Origin: an uncultured Saprospiraceae bacterium
GTDB lineage: Bacteria > Bacteroidota > Bacteroidia > Chitinophagales > Saprospiraceae
Length of the DNA stretch: 10,239 bases
Direction: 5' to 3'
Assembly: GCA_937894165.1 (NCBI GenBank)
Contig: CALCSX010000060.1
Span: forward strand, 1-10,239
A program made the translations under genes and the position numbers. Below the pieces are notes generated by a model. The model was not told the DNA's origin, ran no database searches, and was given only the letters and a program-made list of their open reading frames with translations. This document shows, in pieces, positions 1 through 6,074 of this stretch (position 1 is its first letter; each line of letters opens with the position of its first letter).

Positions 1-1
1 T

Positions 2-97
2 CCAATAAACAATGAAATGATAAACAACACAGTGCTAAACAGCAAAGCGATAAACAACGCAGTGAAACCTTATCATTTAAACTATGGTTACTTTTAA
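2..97 (+). CDS. possible 3' end of a gene with a pentapeptide tandem repeat (partial at the left edge)
   Basis: One + strand frame is open from the window edge to a TAA at 95-97. The other two + frames hit stops within the first 20 bases. The frame encodes about 31 residues. After one proline come four five-residue units, INNEM, INNTV, LNSKA and INNAV, then a tail ending in NYGYF. The DNA repeat period is exactly 15 bp, so the frame is kept through every unit, as expected for a coding repeat. The stop lies 18 bases before the next gene on the same strand. Against a coding role, the piece is very short, no domain is recognisable, and a non-coding 15-bp minisatellite would look similar. No function can be given. 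The minus strand is also partly open here but has no ATG start. Confidence 0.4.
   Translation, partial: PINNEMINNTVLNSKAINNAVKPYHLNYGYF
5..64. repeat. four tandem copies of a 15-bp imperfect repeat
   Basis: Units start at 5, 20, 35 and 50, each exactly 15 bp long, and three of the four begin ATAAAC. The second (20-34) and fourth (50-64) differ at a single base, ATAAACAACRCAGTG. The first and third are more diverged. There are no spacers, so this is not a CRISPR array. The period of five codons agrees with the open frame that runs through it. Confidence 0.8.
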
Positions 98-115
98 AGA
101 ACCAAAATTGAAAAA

Positions 116-388
116 ATGACAATTCAAAATAACGACTGGAAAGTAAAAGATGACGAAATGCGGGCAGAATTCACCTTTGCAGACTTTTCTCAGGCATTTT
201 CCTTTATGACCCGAGTGGCGCTGGAGGCAGAAAAACAAAATCATCACCCTACATGGACAAATACTTGGAATAAGGTGGAAATTAAATTGACAACTCATGA
301 CAAAGGCAATAAAGTGACTGAAAAAGACGAAAAGTTGGCCGAGTCTATATCAAAAATATTTCACGAAACACCTACTGTAGAAAAGTAG
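116..388 (+). CDS. phhB: 4a-hydroxytetrahydrobiopterin dehydratase (pterin-4a-carbinolamine dehydratase)
   Basis: This cytoplasmic enzyme dehydrates 4a-hydroxytetrahydropterin to the quinonoid dihydropterin, recycling the cofactor used by aromatic amino acid hydroxylases. The 90-residue product is almost entirely the single PCD/DCoH domain. The family signature is complete: HHP at 43-45, the aromatic W51 before NKVEI, H61 in the TTHDKG segment, and D71 after TEK. H43, H44 and H61 match the three catalytic histidines known for the family. The ATG at 116 is the only ATG in frame after the upstream TAA at 95-97, and it places the first conserved residue (W8) where homologues have it. No hydroxylase gene lies nearby. 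Some bacteria use PCD-like proteins in other pterin pathways, so the physiological partner is not known. The family assignment is secure. Confidence 0.93.
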   Translation: MTIQNNDWKVKDDEMRAEFTFADFSQAFSFMTRVALEAEKQNHHPTWTNTWNKVEIKLTTHDKGNKVTEKDEKLAESISKIFHETPTVEK

Positions 389-482
389 TCTTACTGTTTA
401 TTCTGAATAGGGCAATTTTAAATTATAAGAACTAAATTCTCTACCTTGTGGTTAATGTCAGCAATATTAACACTATAAACTA

Positions 483-1007
483 ATGAATAAAGGTAGAACT
501 TCATTTTTCCTAATTGCAGGGATTTTCCTTATTATTCTTTTTGGCAGATATTGGTATTTTCGACCCAAATTATCTTTGGGCGAGGTGGCTCCGGATTTTG
601 TTTCTGTAGATTTCAGAGGTGATTCGATAAGTTTATCAGAATTTCAGGGTAGCTATTTACTTCTGGATTTTTGGGGCTCTTGGTGTGGGCCTTGTCGCAA
701 GGATAATCCAAATATTGTGAAAATTTACGATGAGTTTAAGGATACAAGATTTAAAGATGGACAGGGATTGAAAATATTGTCGGTAGCTGTTGAAACCAAT
801 GAGGCAAGCTGGCGGAAAGCTGTAAAAAAGGACAATTTAAGCTGGGAGAATCATATCATTTCTACTGAAAAATTCGATCATCCTGTTTTAAAATTATACC
901 AGATAAGGGAAATACCCACCAAATATTTAATCAATCCGAAAGGAATTATTGTCGGAGTTAATCCAAACTATGACGAAATGCGGAAAATTCTGACCAAGCG
1001 ACAGTAA
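483..1007 (+). CDS. membrane-anchored TlpA/ResA-like thiol-disulfide oxidoreductase
   Basis: The 174-residue protein has a positively charged start (MNKGR), one hydrophobic segment at about residues 7-21, and then a thioredoxin fold on the outer side of the inner membrane. The domain opens with the AhpC/TlpA-type signature (GEVAPDF, 33-39). The active-site WCGPC lies at 67-71, so the redox cysteines are C68 and C71, and the cis-proline is P145 in REIPTKYL. There is no lipobox cysteine, so the hydrophobic segment is read as an uncleaved anchor. Family members reduce disulfides of exported proteins, often during cytochrome c maturation, but no cytochrome gene is visible here and the substrate is unknown. 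It ends 29 bases before grpE and may share a transcript with the chaperone genes. TlpA and ResA cannot be told apart from sequence alone. Confidence 0.87.
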   Translation: MNKGRTSFFLIAGIFLIILFGRYWYFRPKLSLGEVAPDFVSVDFRGDSISLSEFQGSYLLLDFWGSWCGPCRKDNPNIVKIYDEFKDTRFKDGQGLKILSVAVETNEASWRKAVKKDNLSWENHIISTEKFDHPVLKLYQIREIPTKYLINPKGIIVGVNPNYDEMRKILTKRQ

Positions 1008-1036
1008 AAATATGACAAAATGTCTTAAAAAACAGT

Positions 1037-1669
1037 ATGGCAAAGAAATTGATGAACTCCATAATAAAAAGATTTAAAATGGTTAAGGACGAAATAAATA
1101 ACGCTTTTGACAACCAAGAGGAAATATTGAATAAATCTGAAGGGTCAAACGAGGAGACAAATACCGAAGAAACACAAGAAGTTCCAAATGAAGAAGGTAA
1201 TGAGGGAGATTCTCAGGAAAATGTAGTGAAGGAGCTTGAAAACCAAATCGGTGAACTGAAAGATAAATACCTGAGACTTTTTGCTGAATTCGAAAATTAT
1301 AAAAAGAGAACTGCCAAGGAAAAATTGGAAATGATAAGCTCTGCGGGTAAGAATACAATTGTCTCATTTCTGCCGGTACTCGATGATTTTGAGAGAGCTA
1401 AAATGGCTTCTGATGCCGAAAACTCTACAGAAACATTCAGTGAAGGCGTAAATTTGGTTTATAACAAATTTCAGCAAGCGCTAAAAAATCAAGGTTTGAG
1501 ACCAATTGAGATCGAAGATGGCAAATTCGATCCGGAATATCAGGAAGCCATAAGTGAGATCCCGGCACCTACTGAGGAATTGAAAGGCAAGGTATTGGAT
1601 GTGGTGGAGAAGGGATATTTTTTGGGTGACAAAGTGATAAGATACGCCAAAGTGGTGGTAGGAAAATAA
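1037..1669 (+). CDS. grpE: nucleotide exchange factor GrpE (Hsp70 co-chaperone)
   Basis: GrpE is a cytoplasmic homodimer that drives ADP release from DnaK and so closes the Hsp70 cycle. The 210-residue protein has a short basic N-terminus and an acidic, low-complexity stretch (about 28-62, rich in E, N, T). A long coiled-coil helix follows (about 61-105, including LRLFAEFENYKKR), then a second helix with PVLDDFERA (113-121), and the C-terminal beta-wing. The wing carries the family signature: FDPEYQEAI at 164-172, and GYFLGDKVIRYAKV at 193-206. The signature's usual H/M is replaced by Y168, and the usual proline of LRPA by Y203, both mild changes. The start is uncertain: ATGs in frame at 1037, 1052 and 1079 all lie before the conserved part. 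It lies 57 bases upstream of dnaJ, and dnaK is not in this window. Confidence 0.95.
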   Translation: MAKKLMNSIIKRFKMVKDEINNAFDNQEEILNKSEGSNEETNTEETQEVPNEEGNEGDSQENVVKELENQIGELKDKYLRLFAEFENYKKRTAKEKLEMISSAGKNTIVSFLPVLDDFERAKMASDAENSTETFSEGVNLVYNKFQQALKNQGLRPIEIEDGKFDPEYQEAISEIPAPTEELKGKVLDVVEKGYFLGDKVIRYAKVVVGK

Positions 1670-1726
1670 ATTAAAATAAGCGAACTACACAAGTAGATGC
1701 TGTAAAAATAAGAGAGAAAGCATAAA

Positions 1727-2887
1727 ATGGCAAAAAGAGATTATTATGAGATATTGGGCGTAGCTAAAGGCGCTGATGAGACCGAGATCAAAAAATCATA
1801 CCGTAAAATAGCGATGCAGTACCATCCGGATAGAAATCCTGATGATGCTACTGCTGAGGCAAAATTTAAAGAAGCTGCAGAGGCTTACGAGGTACTGAGC
1901 AATGCCGACAAAAGAGCGCGCTATGATAGATACGGTCACGCGGGAGTGAATGGCAATAGCGGAGGCTTTGGCGGCAGGGATGGTATGACGATGGAGGATA
2001 TCTTTAGCCAGTTTGGAGATGTTTTTGGTGATGGTGGAAGCCCTTTCGATTCTTTTTTCGGAGGAGGAAGAAGCAGAGGAGGTAGAAGTCAAGGTCAACG
2101 AGGTAGCGACTTAAGAGTTAAAATAAGTCTGACACTTGAGGAAATAGCGAATGGTGTAACGAAGAAGATCAAAGTAAAAAAGCAAATAACTTGTAAGACC
2201 TGTTCCGGCAGTGGCGCTAAGAATAGCAATGCGGTGAAAACATGTTCCACCTGCGCGGGATCGGGAATGGTGCGGCAGGTGAGGAATACCTTTTTGGGGC
2301 AGATGCAGACGACGATGACTTGTCCCAATTGTAATGGAACCGGTCAGATGATCACTGATAAATGTGACACTTGTCAAGGTCGAGGCACCCATTCAGGAGA
2401 AGAGACGATAGAAATAAAAATTCCGGGGGGTGTAGCTACAGGCATGCAACTTTCTGTTTCCGGAAAAGGAAATGCGGGGGTAAAAGGTGGGCCGGCAGGA
2501 GATTTGTTGGTGTCCATCGAAGAATTGCCTCATGATATGTTCGACAGAGATGGGATTAATTTGATCTATGACTTTAATATCAGCTTCCCGAATGCTGTGT
2601 TGGGAACATCAATAGAAGTACCTACCATCGACGGTAAAGTTAAGGTCAAGGTTCCGGCGGGGACGACATCGGGTAAAGTATTCCGTCTCAAAGGCAAAGG
2701 ACTACCTTCTGTGCAAAGCTATGAGAAAGGGGACCAATTGATCATAGTGAATGTATTTACCCCTAAGAAAATCAATGATGAAGAGCGAATCCTGATGGAA
2801 AAATTGGCCGAAATGCCCAATTTTAATCCTACCAATGAAAAATCAGAGAAAAATTTCTTCGAAAGAATGAAGGATATGTTTTCGTAG
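1727..2887 (+). CDS. dnaJ: chaperone protein DnaJ (Hsp40, type I)
   Basis: DnaJ delivers unfolded proteins to DnaK and stimulates its ATPase in the cytoplasm. At 386 residues it has the full type I layout. The J domain (about 4-70) has the invariant HPD at 33-35. A Gly/Phe-rich linker follows (about 72-125). The zinc-binding region has four CxxCxGxG repeats, at C156/C159, C173/C176, C199/C202 and C213/C216. Two C-terminal substrate-binding beta domains follow (about 225-345), and then a dimerisation tail ending in FFERMKDMFS. All eight zinc cysteines are present and length is normal for the family, so the gene looks intact. The ATG at 1727 gives the standard MAKRDYYEILGV start. The TAG stop lies inside a palindromic repeat half-unit (2883-2892). 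It forms the likely grpE-dnaJ pair on one transcript. Confidence 0.97.
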   Translation: MAKRDYYEILGVAKGADETEIKKSYRKIAMQYHPDRNPDDATAEAKFKEAAEAYEVLSNADKRARYDRYGHAGVNGNSGGFGGRDGMTMEDIFSQFGDVFGDGGSPFDSFFGGGRSRGGRSQGQRGSDLRVKISLTLEEIANGVTKKIKVKKQITCKTCSGSGAKNSNAVKTCSTCAGSGMVRQVRNTFLGQMQTTMTCPNCNGTGQMITDKCDTCQGRGTHSGEETIEIKIPGGVATGMQLSVSGKGNAGVKGGPAGDLLVSIEELPHDMFDRDGINLIYDFNISFPNAVLGTSIEVPTIDGKVKVKVPAGTTSGKVFRLKGKGLPSVQSYEKGDQLIIVNVFTPKKINDEERILMEKLAEMPNFNPTNEKSEKNFFERMKDMFS

Positions 2888-2892
2888 AGACG
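2883..2892 (+). repeat. half-unit of the palindromic repeat, overlapping the dnaJ stop codon
   Basis: The ten bases CGTAGAGACG are the exact reverse complement of CGTCTCTACG at 2933-2942, the outer end of the repeat copy that follows. The TAG at 2885-2887 is the dnaJ stop. This copy continues as TTGCC rather than completing its own hairpin, so it looks like a degenerate or truncated unit. Confidence 0.6.
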
Positions 2893-2916
2893 TTGCCGGA
2901 GATAAATTGTCAAAAT

Positions 2917-2959
2917 GAGACGCAATGAATTGCGTCTCTACGGGTTCAATATTAAAATC
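2917..2959. repeat. palindromic interspersed repeat, copy A
   Basis: A perfect 10-base inverted repeat, GAGACGCAAT (2917-2926) and ATTGCGTCTC (2929-2938), surrounds two central bases and would fold as a strong hairpin. Similarity to copy B goes beyond the palindrome: bases 2931-2959 match 3041-3069 at 23 of 29 positions by direct comparison. Short palindromes of this GTAGAGACGCAA type are, from memory, scattered in many Bacteroidota genomes. The hairpin lies 30 bases after the dnaJ stop and could end or stabilise its transcript, but there is no run of T directly after it. Confidence 0.75.
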
Positions 2960-3017
2960 AAATCATCCCATCATCGATTCAACCGTTAAAAATGAATAAA
3001 ACATTATAATTAGACGA

Positions 3018-3069
3018 AAAATATTGTAGATGCAATATTTTGCATCTCTACCGTTTCAACATAACAATC
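3018..3069. repeat. palindromic interspersed repeat, copy B, with two alternative hairpins
   Basis: AGATGCAA (3028-3035) and TTGCATCT (3040-3047) form an 8-bp stem with a 4-base loop, matching the core of copy A but with C/G changed to T/A. An overlapping second inverted repeat, AAAATATTG (3018-3026) and CAATATTTT (3033-3041), has a 9-bp stem and a 6-base loop. The two cannot form together. On the minus strand the 3028-3047 hairpin is followed about ten bases later by TTTTT, so it could serve as a weak terminator for the aroB-fusion gene ending at 3096. Confidence 0.65.
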
Positions 3070-3095
3070 GTTTTCCTTAGGAAAATAATATCGTG

Positions 3096-4442
3096 CTAAA
3101 AACTGATCACAAAATCCATCACAACTGCTGTAAACATCGCAGTAAATTCCTCTTCTTCCATCTCAAAATTCCGCTCGATATCACCAAAATCTCTCGCTAA
3201 AACCAGATTGATCTTTTTCTTGTCATTCTTCTTATCGAGTACAATCCACTTGATGATAGCATCGATATCCTCCACTTTAATTGTAGGAAAATCATAATAT
3301 TTAAGAATATCATCTTTAATGACTTTTGCTATTTCATGCCTCATCAAACCCACTCTTCTCGATATGTCATTCTCAAAAATCATTCCCAGCGCAATAGCTT
3401 CTCCGTGTAAAAGCTCTTCTTCAGTATTTAAAAAATGGCTTTCTAAAGCGTGGCCAATAGTATGTCCCAGATTCAACATTTTCCTATAATCATTCTCCAA
3501 AGGGTCATTATTGACAATATCCCACTTAATTCCTATTATCCTCTTGATCCAATCTTCATCAATAGTTTCATGCTTCTTCAGCGCCTCAATAGCAAGATCG
3601 TAGACTTCACGACTGCTCAAAATCCCGTGTTTAATAGCTTCGGCAAGACCGGATTTCAGCTGACGCTCGGGCAGGGTCTTTAGGAAAACAGGGTCTATAA
3701 AAACCTGTTTCGGATTCCGAAAAATTCCCACCCCATTCTTAATGCCGTCCATATCAATCCCTGTCTTCCCTCCAACTGATGCATCGATCATCGAAAGCAA
3801 GGTCGTCGGAATATTCACAAAATCTATCCCCCTCATAAAAGTCCCTGCGCTAAATCCTCCCATGTCCCCTACAACCCCACCGCCCAAATTAACGACCAGA
3901 CTCTTTCTGTTCATTCTTAAATCGAACAGCGTCTTCCAAATCTTCTGAACTATATTAATATTCTTGTTTGTCTCCCCGCTAGCTATTTCGATAATGTGGT
4001 AGGGAGTCTCACCAAAGGCTTCAGCTATAATGGGCAAACAAAAATGGCGCGTGTTTTCATCGCACAAGACAACAAATTCAGAATAAGCTGTAGCTGCAAG
4101 ATATTCGTGTAATTGATCACTTACATTCAGATACTTGATGTGCAATTTTTCAGAAACGTTGACGACATCGATAGTCCACGCCTGCGCTTTTTCTTCAAAA
4201 AGCGCCTTGGTTTTAGGCCAAATAATTTGGAAAAAGTCTGAATTTCTATAATTCTCCAGATATTTTTCATCCTCCCAATAGCTGTAGGTAAAAAAAGTAT
4301 TGGGTCGAGTTTTATCCTGCCATAGTTCAAGGTATGTGCAGCCGGCAAAATTACTGATGTAGGTTTTTATTTCCTGAAAGAGTTGCACGAATTCCGGCAC
4401 GCTCTCCTCACGAAATACCATCTTTACGATACGTTTTACCAT
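3096..4442 (-). CDS. aroB: fusion protein: ABM-type (antibiotic biosynthesis monooxygenase-like) domain plus 3-dehydroquinate synthase
   Basis: The C-terminal part (about 97-448) is 3-dehydroquinate synthase, which turns DAHP into 3-dehydroquinate in step 2 of the shikimate pathway using NAD+ and a metal ion. Visible motifs are the NAD-binding GGGVVGDMGGF (187-197), the PTTLLSMIDASVGGKTGID segment (212-230), GLAEAIKHG with metal ligand E268, GHTIGHA with H327, and LHGEAIALG with H346. All three metal ligands are present. The first roughly 90 residues are extra relative to ordinary AroB (about 350-370 residues). They resemble the ABM/YgiN dimeric ferredoxin-like fold: GCTYLELWQD at 34-43, FTYSYWEDEKYLENY at 51-65. 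The frame is continuous, and no ATG lies near the domain border (next Met is residue 177), so a separate aroB start is unlikely. The gene converges with dnaJ and diverges from phoH. The role of the N-terminal domain is unknown. Confidence 0.93.
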   Translation of the reverse strand: MVKRIVKMVFREESVPEFVQLFQEIKTYISNFAGCTYLELWQDKTRPNTFFTYSYWEDEKYLENYRNSDFFQIIWPKTKALFEEKAQAWTIDVVNVSEKLHIKYLNVSDQLHEYLAATAYSEFVVLCDENTRHFCLPIIAEAFGETPYHIIEIASGETNKNINIVQKIWKTLFDLRMNRKSLVVNLGGGVVGDMGGFSAGTFMRGIDFVNIPTTLLSMIDASVGGKTGIDMDGIKNGVGIFRNPKQVFIDPVFLKTLPERQLKSGLAEAIKHGILSSREVYDLAIEALKKHETIDEDWIKRIIGIKWDIVNNDPLENDYRKMLNLGHTIGHALESHFLNTEEELLHGEAIALGMIFENDISRRVGLMRHEIAKVIKDDILKYYDFPTIKVEDIDAIIKWIVLDKKNDKKKINLVLARDFGDIERNFEMEEEEFTAMFTAVVMDFVISF

Positions 4443-4499
4443 ATTATTTTATTTGCACTCTTATAAATACACCCTGAATCGATATAAAAGTAAGGGATT

Positions 4500-4525
4500 A
4501 GCATTTAAAAATGCTCTCTAATGCT
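4500..4525. promoter_or_regulatory. three phased hexamer half-sites between aroB and phoH (possible operator)
   Basis: AGCATT (4500-4505), AATGCT (4510-4515) and AATGCT (4520-4525) start exactly 10 bp apart. The first is inverted relative to the other two, so 4500-4515 is a near-palindrome and 4510-4525 a direct repeat one helical turn apart. This could be a binding site for a dimeric regulator in the 214-bp divergent region, or a chance pattern in AT-rich DNA. No regulator can be named. Confidence 0.25.
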
Positions 4526-4592
4526 TTATATTTTAATCCAATAGAATAATTAACCTGAAATTAAAGTGAAATTGAGGAACTTTAGAGACCCG

Positions 4593-4622
4593 TTTCACAT
4601 TTTTTATCTATATTCATATTTG
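4593..4622 (+). promoter_or_regulatory. candidate Bacteroidota-type promoter for phoH
   Basis: The primary sigma factor of Bacteroidota recognises TAnnTTTG at -7 and TTTG or TTG near -33. Here CATATTTG (4615-4622) has one mismatch and TTTC (4593-4596) has one mismatch, with an 18-base spacer, in the normal range. Transcription would start about 25-30 bases before the phoH start codon. Both elements are imperfect. Confidence 0.35.
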
Positions 4623-4656
4623 AAAAATAAATATTTTAATAATTTAAATAATTTAC

Positions 4657-5664
4657 TTGAGCGAAATAATATTGACTATTGACGGAGTAGAACCATTAGA
4701 TATTTTTGGTCAGAAGAACTCCAAAATTAATGTGTTAAAAGAAGCATATCCGGAGGTACAAATCAATACCAGAGGTAATACAATCAAAATTACCGGCCCT
4801 AAAAGTCAGACACAGGATGTTAAGGAAAAATTTGAGTTGATGGTGCGCACCCTGAAGGAATTTCAAGAGTTGACATTTCAGCATGTTGAGGACATCGTAG
4901 GAGGTTACAATCCTTTCTCAAATAAAATACCTGTTAAATCAGACGGAAATAACACCATCGTTCACTCTAAAAATGGCAAGCCCATCAAGGCTAAAACTGC
5001 TAATCAGAAGCAAATGGTGGTTCTTAGTGAGAAGAATGACATTCTCTTTGCAGTCGGTCCGGCCGGAACCGGTAAAACATACACTGCGGTGGCTTTGGCA
5101 GTGAGGGCTCTAAAAAACAAAGTGGTTCAAAAGATTATTTTGACCCGTCCGGCTGTAGAGGCCGGCGAAAGTCTCGGCTTCCTCCCCGGCGATCTAAAGG
5201 AAAAGGTTGATCCTTACCTTCGTCCCTTGTACGACGCTTTGGAGGATATGATTCCGGCTGATAAATTAGCATATTACATTACCAGCAGAGTTATTGAGGT
5301 GGCTCCTCTCGCATTTATGCGTGGAAGGACGCTTGACAATGCATTTATCATTCTGGATGAAGCGCAGAACACGACCAATATGCAAATGAAGATGTTTCTG
5401 ACGCGACTTGGACCCAACGCCAAATGTATCGTGACAGGAGACATGACGCAAATTGACTTGCCTTACTCTCAAAAATCCGGTTTGAAATATGCTATCAACA
5501 TTTTGAATCACCTGGAAGGAATAGGGACTGTCTATCTGAATGCTGACGACGTAGTGAGACACCGATTAGTGAAGGAAATCATCATCGCTTATTCCCAAAA
5601 CGATGAAAAACTTAGAGGACAATACGAATATTACAAATCAAAAGATACAAAAGAAGAGGAATGA
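4657..5664 (+). CDS. phoH: PhoH-like P-loop ATPase (PhoH/YbeZ family), TTG start
   Basis: The 335-residue cytoplasmic protein has a KH-like N-terminal domain (about residues 35-68, NTRGNTIKITG...). The PhoH ATPase domain follows, with Walker A GPAGTGKT at 134-141, LTRPAVEAGESLGFLPGDL (about 162-180), Walker B with the DEAQN motif (FIILDEAQN, 230-238), and VTGDMTQIDLP (259-269). This is the ring-forming YbeZ-type architecture. YbeZ homologues are linked to RNA metabolism and often paired with the RNase YbeY, which is not nearby. The start is a TTG at 4657. An in-frame TAA at 4645-4647 limits any earlier start, and the first in-frame ATG comes about 60 codons later, inside the KH-like domain. 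The TTG start gives SEIILTIDGV, like the usual start of Bacteroidota homologues. There is no clear ribosome binding site. It overlaps the OsmC gene by ATGA. Confidence 0.93.
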   Translation: MSEIILTIDGVEPLDIFGQKNSKINVLKEAYPEVQINTRGNTIKITGPKSQTQDVKEKFELMVRTLKEFQELTFQHVEDIVGGYNPFSNKIPVKSDGNNTIVHSKNGKPIKAKTANQKQMVVLSEKNDILFAVGPAGTGKTYTAVALAVRALKNKVVQKIILTRPAVEAGESLGFLPGDLKEKVDPYLRPLYDALEDMIPADKLAYYITSRVIEVAPLAFMRGRTLDNAFIILDEAQNTTNMQMKMFLTRLGPNAKCIVTGDMTQIDLPYSQKSGLKYAINILNHLEGIGTVYLNADDVVRHRLVKEIIIAYSQNDEKLRGQYEYYKSKDTKEEE

Positions 5665-6065
5665 GTACATTTTCAGGAAAATATATCGGCAATTTAAGAT
5701 CGGAAATAGAACATATTGCATCGGGCGAGAAAATTATGACTGACGCTCCCGTAGACAATCACGGATTAGGACAGACCTTCTCCCCTACTGATTTGCTCGC
5801 CACTTCACTGGGCGTTTGCATGGTAACGGTGATGGGAATAAAAGCAAATAGCATGGGAATTTCAATGGAAAATACCAGCTTCGAAATTGAAAAGGTGATG
5901 GCTGCTAATCCTCGCAGAGTGTCTAAGGTAGTGGTAAAAGTTAAATTGCCTGGCGATATCAAAGCCGAAGACAGAAAGATCTTGGAAGAGATCGGACTTA
6001 ACTGCCCCGTCGCTAAAAGCTTGTCTGCCGACCTCGTTCAGGATATCAGCTTTGAATACAGTTAA
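5661..6065 (+). CDS. OsmC/Ohr family protein
   Basis: The 134-residue protein is a single OsmC domain. OsmC and Ohr proteins are cytoplasmic homodimers that reduce organic hydroperoxides with two cysteines. The expected pair is present: C53 in the helix LLATSLGVCMVTVMG and C115 in LNCPVAKSL, matching the family's CP(V)xxSL motif. The SPTDLLATSLG segment (41-51) is also typical. It resembles the YhfA-like OsmC subgroup more than classic OsmC or Ohr, so peroxide as substrate is inferred from the family only. The start ATG overlaps the phoH stop (ATGA at 5661-5664) and follows AAGAGGA, a purine-rich site inside phoH, which suggests coupled translation. The aroA start is 9 bases after its stop, so the three genes very probably share one mRNA. 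Confidence 0.9.
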   Translation: MSTFSGKYIGNLRSEIEHIASGEKIMTDAPVDNHGLGQTFSPTDLLATSLGVCMVTVMGIKANSMGISMENTSFEIEKVMAANPRRVSKVVVKVKLPGDIKAEDRKILEEIGLNCPVAKSLSADLVQDISFEYS

Positions 6066-6074
6066 TTATTTTGA

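Noticed and set aside
1..63. A minus-strand open stretch through the 15-bp repeat reading as a hydrophobic, membrane-like peptide (TALFIALLF...).
   Set aside because: It has no ATG start, begins just after a stop, and mirrors the low-complexity repeat. The + strand frame has a better placed end and fits the gene order.
84..119. A tiny + strand ORF (ATG at 84, 11 codons) whose TGA overlaps the phhB start.
   Set aside because: It is too short to judge, has no visible ribosome binding site, and overlaps the better-supported open frame 2-97. A chance ORF is likely.
2095..2392. Minus-strand and alternate-frame ORFs inside dnaJ, grpE, phoH, aroA and the aroB fusion.
   Set aside because: They lie wholly inside well-supported genes in other frames, have no recognisable domains, and look like shadows of the real coding frames.
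2915..2989. A 24-codon + strand ORF after dnaJ (ATG at 2915).
   Set aside because: It is created by the palindromic repeat and has no homology-like features or start signal.
4453..4462. TTTGCACTC near the aroB start resembling half of a CIRCE (HrcA) operator.
   Set aside because: The matching GAGTGCTAA half is absent at the required 9-base spacing, and the neighbouring genes are not the chaperone genes.
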